From: a virus | IMG/VR virus record: IMGVR_UViG_3300042375_000272 | Coordinates: 1-29,285 of that record | Direction: 5' to 3' (one strand) | DNA length: 29,285 bases | In this document: piece after piece, positions 23,226-28,650 of the stretch | Layout of the letters: the number at the start of each line of letters is the position of its first letter | How positions within the stretch are numbered: position 1 is the first letter of the stretch | Program-made: the position numbers and the translations under genes | Notes under the pieces: model-generated | The model's database searches: none | Seen by the model: the letters and a program-made list of their open reading frames with translations, nothing else | Told to the model about the DNA's origin: nothing

Positions 23226-23476
23226 TCTCCTTCTTTTTTAGAATAAATAGAATAATAACTTTCATAAGAATATTGTTTTTGCCAATTAGAACAATCATTA
23301 ACAGTTGTTATTGTAGCGAAATATGTGGTTTGATGTCCAGGGTGACTATACTTTGCCCTAACAATATTTACTATTCTATCACAACCACAATTTTTAACAG
23401 GCTGTGGTGTTACCTCTTCTTTCTTACAGCTAAACAATCCAATTGCTAATGCTGATACTAATACTAATTTTTTCAT
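23216..23476 (-). CDS. Phage-encoded lipoprotein
   Basis: An 86-residue protein with a lipoprotein signal: MKKLVLVSALAIGLFSCKKEE, lipobox LFSC with Cys at residue 17. The mature part has several further cysteines (NCGCDR, DCSNW, GECY), which may form disulfides in the periplasm. Short lipoproteins of phages are often superinfection-exclusion factors that sit in the envelope. It starts about 18 nt after the end of the small RNA's T run and is the first gene of the replication operon. The function remains an inference. Confidence 0.8.
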   Translation of the reverse strand: MKKLVLVSALAIGLFSCKKEEVTPQPVKNCGCDRIVNIVRAKYSHPGHQTTYFATITTVNDCSNWQKQYSYESYYSIYSKKEGECY

Positions 23477-23493
23477 AAAAAAGTTGTTAAAAT

Positions 23494-23537
23494 AAAAAAC
23501 CCCGAGTATCAGTGGTGGAAGTCACGTCAACTCGAGG
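23494..23537 (-). terminator. Intrinsic terminator formed by hairpin B
   Basis: An 8-bp stem (CCTCGAGT with ACTCGGGG, one G-U) followed by six Ts on the minus strand, with four As before the stem. The large 22-nt loop contains the kissing-loop sequence. It precedes the lipoprotein gene, so it could also be an attenuator controlling the replication operon. Confidence 0.7.
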
Positions 23538-23578
23538 ATTTTAATAAAGTTCTTCTCTGTAGCTTCCACTCTACGAGG
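23494..23578 (-). ncRNA. Predicted ~80-nt small RNA or leader with kissing loops
   Basis: A promoter (23609-23580) leads directly into two hairpins and a T6 stretch. Hairpin A: stem GUAG/CUAC (23574-23571, 23562-23559), 8-nt loop A-GUGGAAG. Hairpin B: outer stem CCUCGAGU/ACUCGGGG (23537-23530, 23507-23500), with a U-G pair that fits minus-strand RNA; inner GUG/CAC closes the 8-nt loop A-CUUCCAC. The two loops are complementary over 7 nt. The T run at 23499-23494 makes hairpin B an intrinsic terminator. It is either a free RNA or an attenuating leader of the lipoprotein and replication genes. No known RNA family was recognised. Confidence 0.6.
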
Positions 23579-23579
23579 A

Positions 23580-23609
23580 CAAATATACAACCATTTTTTA
23601 TATATGCAA
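23580..23609 (-). promoter_or_regulatory. Bacteroidota-type promoter for the small RNA / replication operon
   Basis: The minus strand reads TTG (23609-23607), a 19-nt spacer, then TATATTTG (23587-23580). This is an exact fit to the Bacteroidota -33/-7 arrangement. The transcription start should fall near 23577-23573, at the foot of hairpin A. Confidence 0.75.
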
Positions 23610-23633
23610 TACTTTTTTTATTTTTTTTAAAAA

Positions 23634-23910
23634 GGTATAAGGATATAGGGTAGGTAGTGGATAGAATTTAGTTCTACCTTATATAGCTAAGCCCTTGCTA
23701 CTATTGACTTACAACAAAAAGTATAAGGTATATAAGATAGAATTACTAATATTTAATAAATTATAAAATATATATATAAATAATATTTTTTTATTTTTTT
23801 ATTTGTAGAATTGTTGCAATACATCCTTTTCTACCTTATATCCCTCACCTAGTTGATTTTTAGATAGTTGCAAAGCATTCTACCTTATATCTACCTTATA
23901 TACCCTTATA
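23634..23910. other. Iteron-like repeat array with AT-rich core, candidate replication origin
   Basis: A noncoding stretch containing TACCTTATA exactly at 23675-23683, 23832-23840, 23881-23889 and 23892-23900, and inverted (TATAAGGTA) at 23722-23730. Near copies lie at 23731-23739, 23901-23910 and 23636-23645. The direct copies share a longer core TCTACCTTATAT; neighbouring copies are spaced 9-11 bp, about one helical turn. Between them, 23743-23808 is almost purely A/T. This is the layout of iterons plus a DNA unwinding element, and primase-helicase and helicase genes follow. It could instead be an operator cluster. Confidence 0.6.
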
Positions 23911-23912
23911 TT

Positions 23913-24131
23913 CTACTCCATCAACAACCCATTATCGTGCATTATTTCACGAATTTTGTTACGAACTAGTTCAGCCATTTCAATTTCGCTACCTTTTTCT
24001 GAGTATTTATATAGACCTCGATAGTATTGGTCTAGTTCCTCAATTACAAATGCGTATTTCCATCCGTATAGTGCGCATTTTAAATCTTCGCTATCTTCTA
24101 TTGAGTCAAATTCTAGTGTTACTTTTGCCAT
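23913..24131 (-). CDS. Small conserved phage protein
   Basis: A 72-residue protein, MAKVTLEFDSIEDSEDLKCALYGWKYAFVIEELDQYYRGLYKYSEKGSEIEMAELVRNKIREIMHDNGLLME. The pattern of a short beta strand followed by 'W.......LD...R...KY' and a helix with 'R.K.REI' is widespread in small phage proteins without assigned function. Its stop lies immediately beside the iteron-like array, so it closes the upstream operon. Confidence 0.78.
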   Translation of the reverse strand: MAKVTLEFDSIEDSEDLKCALYGWKYAFVIEELDQYYRGLYKYSEKGSEIEMAELVRNKIREIMHDNGLLME

Positions 24132-24171
24132 GATTAACTTTAAATTTTTATTTTATTTTAAGGGTATAACC

Positions 24172-25290
24172 TCAAAACAGGGTCGTAAGTCGTGCAACTT
24201 GCCCATGTGATTTATGGAATATAAAACCTTCGATTGCTAGTGGTGAGTGTTGATACCCACTTTTATGATGCCATGAATCTGCTGGAGATGGTGATCGTAA
24301 GGATTCAATTTGAACCGACATTAAATCTCTGCTTGTTTTGTGGTGTACATGGTGAGTAAACCAGTATCGATGCTTACAATCGTGCCAATGTTGACTAGCT
24401 TCGTGGCACATTAATAATGGAAGGTCGGTTTGTTTAGCTCCGTCTCCATGTGTTGTACCTATTAAGTTTTTGCCGTATACTGAATACTTTCTATGTGCTG
24501 GTGAACGATTGAATGTAATGTTAGGATGTTCGTTATACCAGGAATAGATAGAATCCATTAGGAAGAACCCGGACATCTCATCGTGATTGGATACATTATA
24601 GACTACTTCCAGGTCTGCAATAGCTACTAGTGTGCTAATAATGTCGATATATAATTGCTTAGCCATTAGGAAGGCATCAAACCACTTCATGTGTGTATCT
24701 TGCTGAGTTCCCTTTGTCGTTTGATTTCGCGCGTTATCCGTGTTTAAAACATCGTTACCTACAATAAGTATTATCTTATCTATATTAAAGCCATAAGACT
24801 TGTTTATAATCGATGCTACGCCATCTCTGACACGTTGTACTGCCATCTGAGAATTGTATTCTTCACCTGTTTCGAACACTGAGCATAGCTTGTTTACGTG
24901 GATGTCGCTCGGGTCTATGAGTAAGCAGTGTGAGTCTTCGTCTGAATCCGTTCGAATTATCTGAATATAGTTAGGTTTGATATCCTTAACCGATGCTATA
25001 AAGTCTTCTTTAAAGTCTTCGTACTTGAATGTGTCGGTTTCGCCTTTAACGTTGATGGAATAGTGCTTGCCTTTATACCAATATGCTTTAATTTTTTCGG
25101 GATCTATTCCTACGGCTTCACACTCTTCGAATACACCACGGCTTTTTTCTTGGTTTATGATTTCAGATGCATATCTACGTTTAGTATCTGTGAATTCTAG
25201 GTTGTTTTCTTCGCAAATTTTCTTTGCTATTTTTGTAATGCTTACCCCTTGTTTATAAAGCCTAAGCATTTGTTCTTTATGTTCTACCAT
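24172..25290 (-). CDS. Metallophosphoesterase-like protein with N-terminal HTH
   Basis: A 372-residue protein. Residues 1-50 look like a helix-turn-helix (MLRLYKQGVSITKIAKKICEEN). The rest has calcineurin-type metal-binding motifs: DPSDIH (D129, H131), VGNDVLN (D180), SNHDE (N235, H236, D237), THGDG (H281, D283) and FTHHVHH (H313-H317). These are two-metal phosphatases or nucleases; phage versions often cut DNA. The same combination recurs in Bacteroidota phages, usually near replication genes, as here. Its codons look more GC-rich than the neighbouring small genes. The substrate is unknown. Confidence 0.8.
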   Translation of the reverse strand: MVEHKEQMLRLYKQGVSITKIAKKICEENNLEFTDTKRRYASEIINQEKSRGVFEECEAVGIDPEKIKAYWYKGKHYSINVKGETDTFKYEDFKEDFIASVKDIKPNYIQIIRTDSDEDSHCLLIDPSDIHVNKLCSVFETGEEYNSQMAVQRVRDGVASIINKSYGFNIDKIILIVGNDVLNTDNARNQTTKGTQQDTHMKWFDAFLMAKQLYIDIISTLVAIADLEVVYNVSNHDEMSGFFLMDSIYSWYNEHPNITFNRSPAHRKYSVYGKNLIGTTHGDGAKQTDLPLLMCHEASQHWHDCKHRYWFTHHVHHKTSRDLMSVQIESLRSPSPADSWHHKSGYQHSPLAIEGFIFHKSHGQVARLTTLF

Positions 25291-25334
25291 GTTTAATTAA
25301 CTAATAAATTAATTAATTGTTTTGCATAAAAAAA

Positions 25335-25514
25335 CTAGGCTGTAGTTACGTTGCTATATTCATAATCTAACCATACGTCAAAATTACTTTTAAAGTTACA
25401 ATATGGACATTTAATTGTATCTCCTTCCATTATATTACGTTCGTATTTGCGTGGTCTTTCAGCACATGATTTACAACCACAGCTAGTTTCTTTCTTGCAG
25501 TTAGGACACGTCAT
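25335..25514 (-). CDS. Small zinc-ribbon protein (59 residues)
   Basis: Found by translating the gap beyond 25500. ATG at 25514, TAG at 25335-25337. The product is MTCPNCKKETSCGCKSCAERPRKYE...GDTIKCPYCNFKSNFDVW, with CPNC, CGC.SC and CPYC clusters. This pattern is a zinc ribbon (possibly two metal sites). It overlaps the upstream gene's stop by 14 nt. It may bind DNA or protein; the nearby alpha-hydrolase and another Cys-rich protein share its Cys-dense character. A run of seven Ts follows the stop, but no hairpin was seen. Confidence 0.72.
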   Translation of the reverse strand: MTCPNCKKETSCGCKSCAERPRKYERNIMEGDTIKCPYCNFKSNFDVWLDYEYSNVTTA

Positions 25515-25713
25515 TTTGTTTTAAATATAGTTCAACAAATTGCTCGATTGTTAATCCGATGTGGTTTTCTCCATTATCTCTAAAGAATTTGAAGAAGTCT
25601 ATTAAGTGGTTACGTTCAATTTGTTTTGCTTCAAGTATTAACTCACTTTGAGTAGATGGAAACCATTTGTATTCTTTTTGTAATTGCTCTACTAAATAGT
25701 CTATTGCTGTCAT
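25501..25713 (-). CDS. Small conserved phage protein
   Basis: A 70-residue helical protein (MTAIDYLVEQLQKEYKWFPSTQSELILEAKQIERNHLIDFFKFFRDNGENHIGLTIEQFVELYL). It resembles the widespread short phage proteins with 'A...LEQAK..EK..I..AY', no function assigned. It shares a 4-nt overlap with the next upstream gene. Confidence 0.78.
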   Translation of the reverse strand: MTAIDYLVEQLQKEYKWFPSTQSELILEAKQIERNHLIDFFKFFRDNGENHIGLTIEQFVELYLKQNDVS

Positions 25714-25934
25714 TTCTTAAAGAAGTATTTAATTATTTCTTTTTTATTCATTGGTACAAATTCAAACTTACCGTTTATCCTTTGCATTAATCCCGATTGC
25801 TTTTTAGCTCTTTTAAAGCAACATAATCTGCATTCTATAGTTACACCTTTGTCTGCTTCACGTTGATACTTAGAATCGTTTATATGATATAAAAACAATG
25901 GATAGTTACGTTTGCATGTAAAGCATTTTTTCAT
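25710..25934 (-). CDS. Small zinc-binding protein
   Basis: The preferred ATG at 25934 gives a 74-residue protein beginning MKKCFTCKRNYPLFLYH. The cysteine pairs CFTC and CRLCC (CxxC...CxxC, residues about 4-7 and 37-41) suggest a zinc-binding domain; similar short proteins with 'CF.CK..YP...F' are frequent in flavobacterial phages. A longer frame from 26003 exists but would run deep into the upstream gene, so it is less likely. It lies directly after the alpha-hydrolase gene. Confidence 0.75.
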   Translation of the reverse strand: MKKCFTCKRNYPLFLYHINDSKYQREADKGVTIECRLCCFKRAKKQSGLMQRINGKFEFVPMNKKEIIKYFFKK

Positions 25935-25935
25935 A

Positions 25936-26769
25936 TTAATTAGCTTTACAAAAACAATCGGTTTCATAATCAAATAAATCACATTGTAATTTAGATAACT
26001 CATATAAATCTTCCGCTTTTCGGAATGCTTTTTTGGATAATTCTTTTAGTTCACTTACACTTTTATTTGTTCTTAAATCAAATCTTGGTATTTGTTCGGA
26101 ACTATATTTATCTTCCATTTCTTGCCACCAATCAGAAACACTTGGATTTTCTTTTACAATAGTTAATCTTTTACGTAATGATTTTTTAAAACATAAATCA
26201 CAATTACCCTCGTAATCTTTTAATCCTAAGTCAAAAGATTGCATATCCCACCATTTACGAATAAACTTTTGATCAACTCTCAACTCATCGCATAATGGGT
26301 AAATTATTTGTTCTTTTTCTGCTGTATTTGATTTTCTATGTTCTTCATCTGCCCTAATTCCAATTATCCTATAAACATCAAAATCACTAAAATTTTCACG
26401 AATATATGAATCTACTGGTCTTTGTTTTAATTCACGTGTACAATTAGGCGCAGTATTATTTGGTAATGGATATTTTTTAAACATATCTTCAAAAGGCTCT
26501 CCATTTCTTGATGCTGTATTAAAATCAATAATTTTATAAGTAGTACCAATACCTTTTTCATGTATTATTTTAGCTTCCAACCAAAGAATATTCAATCCCC
26601 ATTTTTTATCGCAAGTATCAATAAACTTTAATGTTTCCTCTTTTTCTTTACCTGTATTTAAAAAAACAAATAATACGTTTTCATATTTTGGATTTTCTTT
26701 AATGTATTTCGCTAAAAACATTGACGTTCTACCTCCAGAAGTCATTACAATATAAAGTTTTTCTTTCAT
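25936..26769 (-). CDS. Adenine nucleotide alpha-hydrolase / PAPS-reductase-like protein
   Basis: A 277-residue protein with the PP-loop TSGGRTSMF at residues 10-18, then LNTGKEKEETLKF near 38-49, CTRELKQRPVDSYIRE (110-125), and a C-terminal part with Cys pair CDLC (190-193). This layout matches the phage phosphoadenosine-phosphosulfate-reductase-like family (adenine nucleotide alpha-hydrolases). Such proteins may modify tRNA, DNA or small molecules; sulfate reduction itself is not implied. The family name is descriptive of the fold. It starts with a 4-nt overlap with the preceding gene, and small zinc-binding proteins follow. Confidence 0.82.
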   Translation of the reverse strand: MKEKLYIVMTSGGRTSMFLAKYIKENPKYENVLFVFLNTGKEKEETLKFIDTCDKKWGLNILWLEAKIIHEKGIGTTYKIIDFNTASRNGEPFEDMFKKYPLPNNTAPNCTRELKQRPVDSYIRENFSDFDVYRIIGIRADEEHRKSNTAEKEQIIYPLCDELRVDQKFIRKWWDMQSFDLGLKDYEGNCDLCFKKSLRKRLTIVKENPSVSDWWQEMEDKYSSEQIPRFDLRTNKSVSELKELSKKAFRKAEDLYELSKLQCDLFDYETDCFCKAN

Positions 26770-27110
26770 AACAGATTATATATTTTTTTTTCGCTTTCAC
26801 TTAGTTGTTCGTAGGTACAACTAAACCCGTTTATCATTTCTTGCTCTGTGAAGTACGCAGCAGTCTTACTACCCAACACAGCGTTTGAACTTATATTGTA
26901 TTCACGTTCATTTTCTAGTTTTAAGTTTGCTAAGTAACCTACTGATACTTTATACTTCTTTTTTAATCGATATGCTGAGTAAAACAAAACGTTCCATTTA
27001 ATTTCGGCTCTTAATTCTTTACTAATACCTGACATGCTATTGTTATTATAATTACTACTAATATCACTTTTGCTAATTTCATAAACTTGTATAGTATTTT
27101 GGTCGATCAT
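26766..27110 (-). CDS. Hypothetical protein with helical core
   Basis: A 114-residue protein with an Asn/Ser-rich N-terminus (QVYEISKSDISSNYNNNSMSG) and a helical middle (ELRAEIKWNVLFYSAYRLKKKYKVSVGYLANL). No family recognised. The C-terminus (TYEQLSESEKKIYNLL) is typical of many phage small proteins. It shares a 32-nt overlap with the 46-residue gene upstream and a 4-nt overlap with the alpha-hydrolase, so it belongs to the same operon. Confidence 0.7.
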   Translation of the reverse strand: MIDQNTIQVYEISKSDISSNYNNNSMSGISKELRAEIKWNVLFYSAYRLKKKYKVSVGYLANLKLENEREYNISSNAVLGSKTAAYFTEQEMINGFSCTYEQLSESEKKIYNLL

Positions 27111-27219
27111 CTGTAAAATACGTTTCTTTCATCTTTTTAACGCGTTTCATGTGCTTTCTGTCTTTTTCGATAGTATTTATTACATAATAAATAAAACCTC
27201 CTAACACAAGTTCTATCAT
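27079..27219 (-). CDS. Small putative membrane peptide (46 residues)
   Basis: Found in the gap 27111-27240. MIELVLGGFIYYVINTIEKDRKHMKRVKKMKETYFTDDRPKYYTSL: a short hydrophobic N-terminus (residues 2-15) then a strongly basic stretch, the make-up of a small inner-membrane peptide. The ATG is at 27219 and the TGA at 27079-27081; the last 32 nt overlap the next gene. Gene status rests on this single, well-formed frame in an otherwise empty gap. Confidence 0.5.
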   Translation of the reverse strand: MIELVLGGFIYYVINTIEKDRKHMKRVKKMKETYFTDDRPKYYTSL

Positions 27220-27240
27220 AATTTCTAAGTATTAATTAAT

Positions 27241-27483
27241 TTATAATGTAGTTAAAATATAAATAAAATCTTTAATAGATTGTTTATATCCTTTTTGATA
27301 ATCAATATTGCCAATATTAGATATTGGTTGTTTTAAACAATTTTCTAAATCTTTAATAAGTATGTTATTATTCCATTTAGCACCATCTTTAAATGCTTTT
27401 ACTTTTTGTTCAACAAAATAACCACAAGCATTTTGTTGAGCATAATTTTCAGCAGCTTCTTCTAATGTTTGTTTTTTATCCAT
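27241..27483 (-). CDS. Small conserved phage protein
   Basis: An 80-residue protein (MDKKQTLEEAAENYAQQNACGYFVEQKVKAFKDGAKWNNNILIKDLENCLKQP...) of the common phage type 'LEEAAE.Y......F..GAKW', always unassigned. It overlaps the preceding gene by 22 nt and is part of the early operon. Confidence 0.78.
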   Translation of the reverse strand: MDKKQTLEEAAENYAQQNACGYFVEQKVKAFKDGAKWNNNILIKDLENCLKQPISNIGNIDYQKGYKQSIKDFIYILTTL

Positions 27484-27677
27484 TCTTTTGTTTCAATAAT
27501 TTTAGTTAATAATTCGTATTCTCTATCAAAATCTATAGAAGAGTAATTAATGCTACAATTCATTCCGTTACATAATTTTCTATATTTTATCATGCTATCG
27601 TATTGCTCTTGTAGTATTTCTAATCTTTCATCTAAATTCATGTTCAAAATATTTAAATGTTCATTGTCACTGAACAA
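27462..27677 (-). CDS. Small hypothetical protein
   Basis: A 71-residue helical protein (MFSDNEHLNILNMNLDERLEILQEQYDSMIKYRKLCNGMNCSINYSSIDFDREYELLTKIIETKEWIKNKH). No known domain. It begins 3 bp beyond the terminator at 27704-27681, so its mRNA must come from read-through or another promoter that I could not identify. Confidence 0.7.
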   Translation of the reverse strand: MFSDNEHLNILNMNLDERLEILQEQYDSMIKYRKLCNGMNCSINYSSIDFDREYELLTKIIETKEWIKNKH

Positions 27678-27680
27678 GGT

Positions 27681-27704
27681 AAAAACAGCCTAATTAAAGG
27701 CTGT
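27681..27704 (-). terminator. Intrinsic terminator overlapping the end of the 47-residue gene
   Basis: The minus strand carries ACAGCCT, a 6-nt loop TTAATT, and AGGCTGT, a perfect 7-bp stem followed by four Ts. The stop codon of the preceding gene (27696-27694) lies in the loop. The stem is strong and complete; it should end most transcripts from the promoter at 27896. Confidence 0.85.
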
Positions 27705-27837
27705 CGTTGTAATTATCACAAAACTCATCACAAGCATCTAAACTTGTAGATTTAAACACAACTTGTGTGTCATTTGTAGCGTCTGATTGAGAACCAATCC
27801 AAGCAGAAGTGCCATCGAAGTAAACAAAGTGTAACAT
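27694..27837 (-). CDS. Small acidic protein, first gene after promoter P1
   Basis: A 47-residue frame found in the gap between 27677 and 27997: MLHFVYFDGTSAWIGSQSDATNDTQVVFKSTSLDACDEFCDNYNDSL. The ATG at 27837 comes immediately after a hairpin that ends the leader. The stop is inside a terminator loop, so promoter, leader, gene and terminator form a self-contained expression unit. The mature protein is acidic with two cysteines; the function is unknown. Highly expressed, tiny first genes of phages are often host takeover factors, but that is speculation here. Confidence 0.72.
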   Translation of the reverse strand: MLHFVYFDGTSAWIGSQSDATNDTQVVFKSTSLDACDEFCDNYNDSL

Positions 27838-27895
27838 AATCTAAAAAGATTAACTCTGATAGGCGAGCAGCCTTTGTGTTTTTATTAACACCTTA
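27838..27895 (-). promoter_or_regulatory. Structured leader with three hairpins before the 47-residue gene
   Basis: The 58-nt region between the -7 box and the start codon folds into three small perfect hairpins: GTGTT/AACAC, AGGC/GCCT and AATCT/AGATT. The last one ends directly before ATG, with no space for a ribosome site. It may stabilise the mRNA or limit translation. Confidence 0.6.
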
Positions 27896-27932
27896 CAAAT
27901 ATAATACTTTTATTATAATATCATGACAATTC
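27896..27932 (-). promoter_or_regulatory. Promoter module P1
   Basis: Minus-strand TATATTTG at 27903-27896 is an exact Bacteroidota -7 box. The 37 bases ending in it match 33 of 37 in the module at 19091-19055. It lies just beyond the terminator of the lysis cassette and before the 47-residue gene, so it starts the early operon. Confidence 0.78.
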
Positions 27933-27945
27933 AAGAAAAAAGTTT

Positions 27946-27975
27946 AAAAAAAAACGCAACCGATTAAGATTGCGT
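27946..27975 (-). terminator. Intrinsic terminator of the lysis cassette
   Basis: An 8-bp stem (ACGCAATC with GGTTGCGT, including one U-G pair that fits minus-strand RNA), 6-nt loop, then a run of eight Ts at 27953-27946. It lies about 20 bp after the endolysin stop and separates the lysis cassette from promoter P1. Confidence 0.88.
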
Positions 27976-27996
27976 CTAAAATAGAGTGGTTTATTG

Positions 27997-28467
27997 TTAC
28001 AAAATAGGATAAGATATTCCGTTTGTATCTTTAAATGTAGGCTTGTTTTTCAATGTTTGCCATGTGTGACCAAACGCTTTCTGAAAATGTGGGTAGTCTT
28101 TAAAGTTTTTCCAATCTCCACCATGCTCGTAACCTTTGCTTTTAAAGTATTCTACTACTAACTTAAAGTAAGGAGAGTTAATATTCCAATCTATACTCTC
28201 AAAAGTTCCGTTATTATCCTTATCTAGTAGTATAGCTATATCAAATGCTAAACCATAATTATGTATCGATTGTCCTCCTTTAGCATTCGTTACTTTAGGT
28301 TTTTGGTTGTATAGTACGTTTTGTTCCGCGATACTTCGGTAAACGTAAGCAAAACGCAATCTAACACCTTTCGGTAACTTATTATTACATTCTATGTAAT
28401 ATTGTTTCAGCTCTTCTCTGATCTTTGGATGAGCTTGAGCTATTCGATCAATCGTTAATTGGTCCAT
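27997..28467 (-). CDS. Endolysin, M15-type peptidase
   Basis: A 156-residue M15 (VanY/D-Ala-D-Ala carboxypeptidase-like) enzyme. Zinc ligands are visible in SIHNYGLAFD (H69, D76) and in KDYPHFQ (H127). GYEHGGDWKNF (residues 112-122) supplies the usual acidic active-site segment; the common W before GGDW is His115 here. It would cut the peptide part of host peptidoglycan during lysis. No signal peptide is present, so it needs the holin-like protein encoded just upstream, with which it overlaps by 20 nt. This is the family's usual short, single-domain length. Confidence 0.88.
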   Translation of the reverse strand: MDQLTIDRIAQAHPKIREELKQYYIECNNKLPKGVRLRFAYVYRSIAEQNVLYNQKPKVTNAKGGQSIHNYGLAFDIAILLDKDNNGTFESIDWNINSPYFKLVVEYFKSKGYEHGGDWKNFKDYPHFQKAFGHTWQTLKNKPTFKDTNGISYPIL

Positions 28468-28648
28468 TGTCTTCTATTGCTAAGTGAGAAATACTTTTGA
28501 TTGTAGCTCCTGCTGTTAATAATACACCTCCTACGATTGGAAGTGGAGTTACTAATACACCACCTACGACTGTAAGCGCTACACCTACCTTTCCGACTTT
28601 TACCCAAAACTTAGGACGTGGTGCTTTGATTCTTTCTAAAATTTTCAT
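28448..28648 (-). CDS. Small membrane protein, holin-like
   Basis: A 66-residue protein: a basic N-terminus (MKILERIKAPRPKFWVKVGKVG), then two hydrophobic stretches (VALTVVGGVLVTPLPIVGGVLLTAGA, residues about 23-48), and a polar C-terminus. Such a short protein immediately before the endolysin is the expected position of a holin. The overlapping endolysin (20 nt) supports the pairing. Similar peptides in Bacteroidota phages are common but rarely tested. Confidence 0.65.
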   Translation of the reverse strand: MKILERIKAPRPKFWVKVGKVGVALTVVGGVLVTPLPIVGGVLLTAGATIKSISHLAIEDNGPIND

Positions 28649-28650
28649 GT

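Noticed and set aside
23494-23578. Self-cleaving ribozyme (hammerhead-like, because of CUGAU in the loop region)
   Set aside because: The CUGANGA core and GAAA partner are absent; the terminator and kissing-loop reading explains the whole segment.
23630-23910. CRISPR array
   Set aside because: Repeats are only 9-13 bp, in both orientations, and without regular unique spacers; no cas genes are present.
25291-25334. Terminator after the 59-residue zinc-ribbon gene
   Set aside because: A run of seven Ts follows the stop, but no stem precedes it.
25936-26769. DNA phosphorothioation (DndC-type) system
   Set aside because: The PP-loop fits, but none of the other Dnd partners is in the window, so the name would be unsupported.
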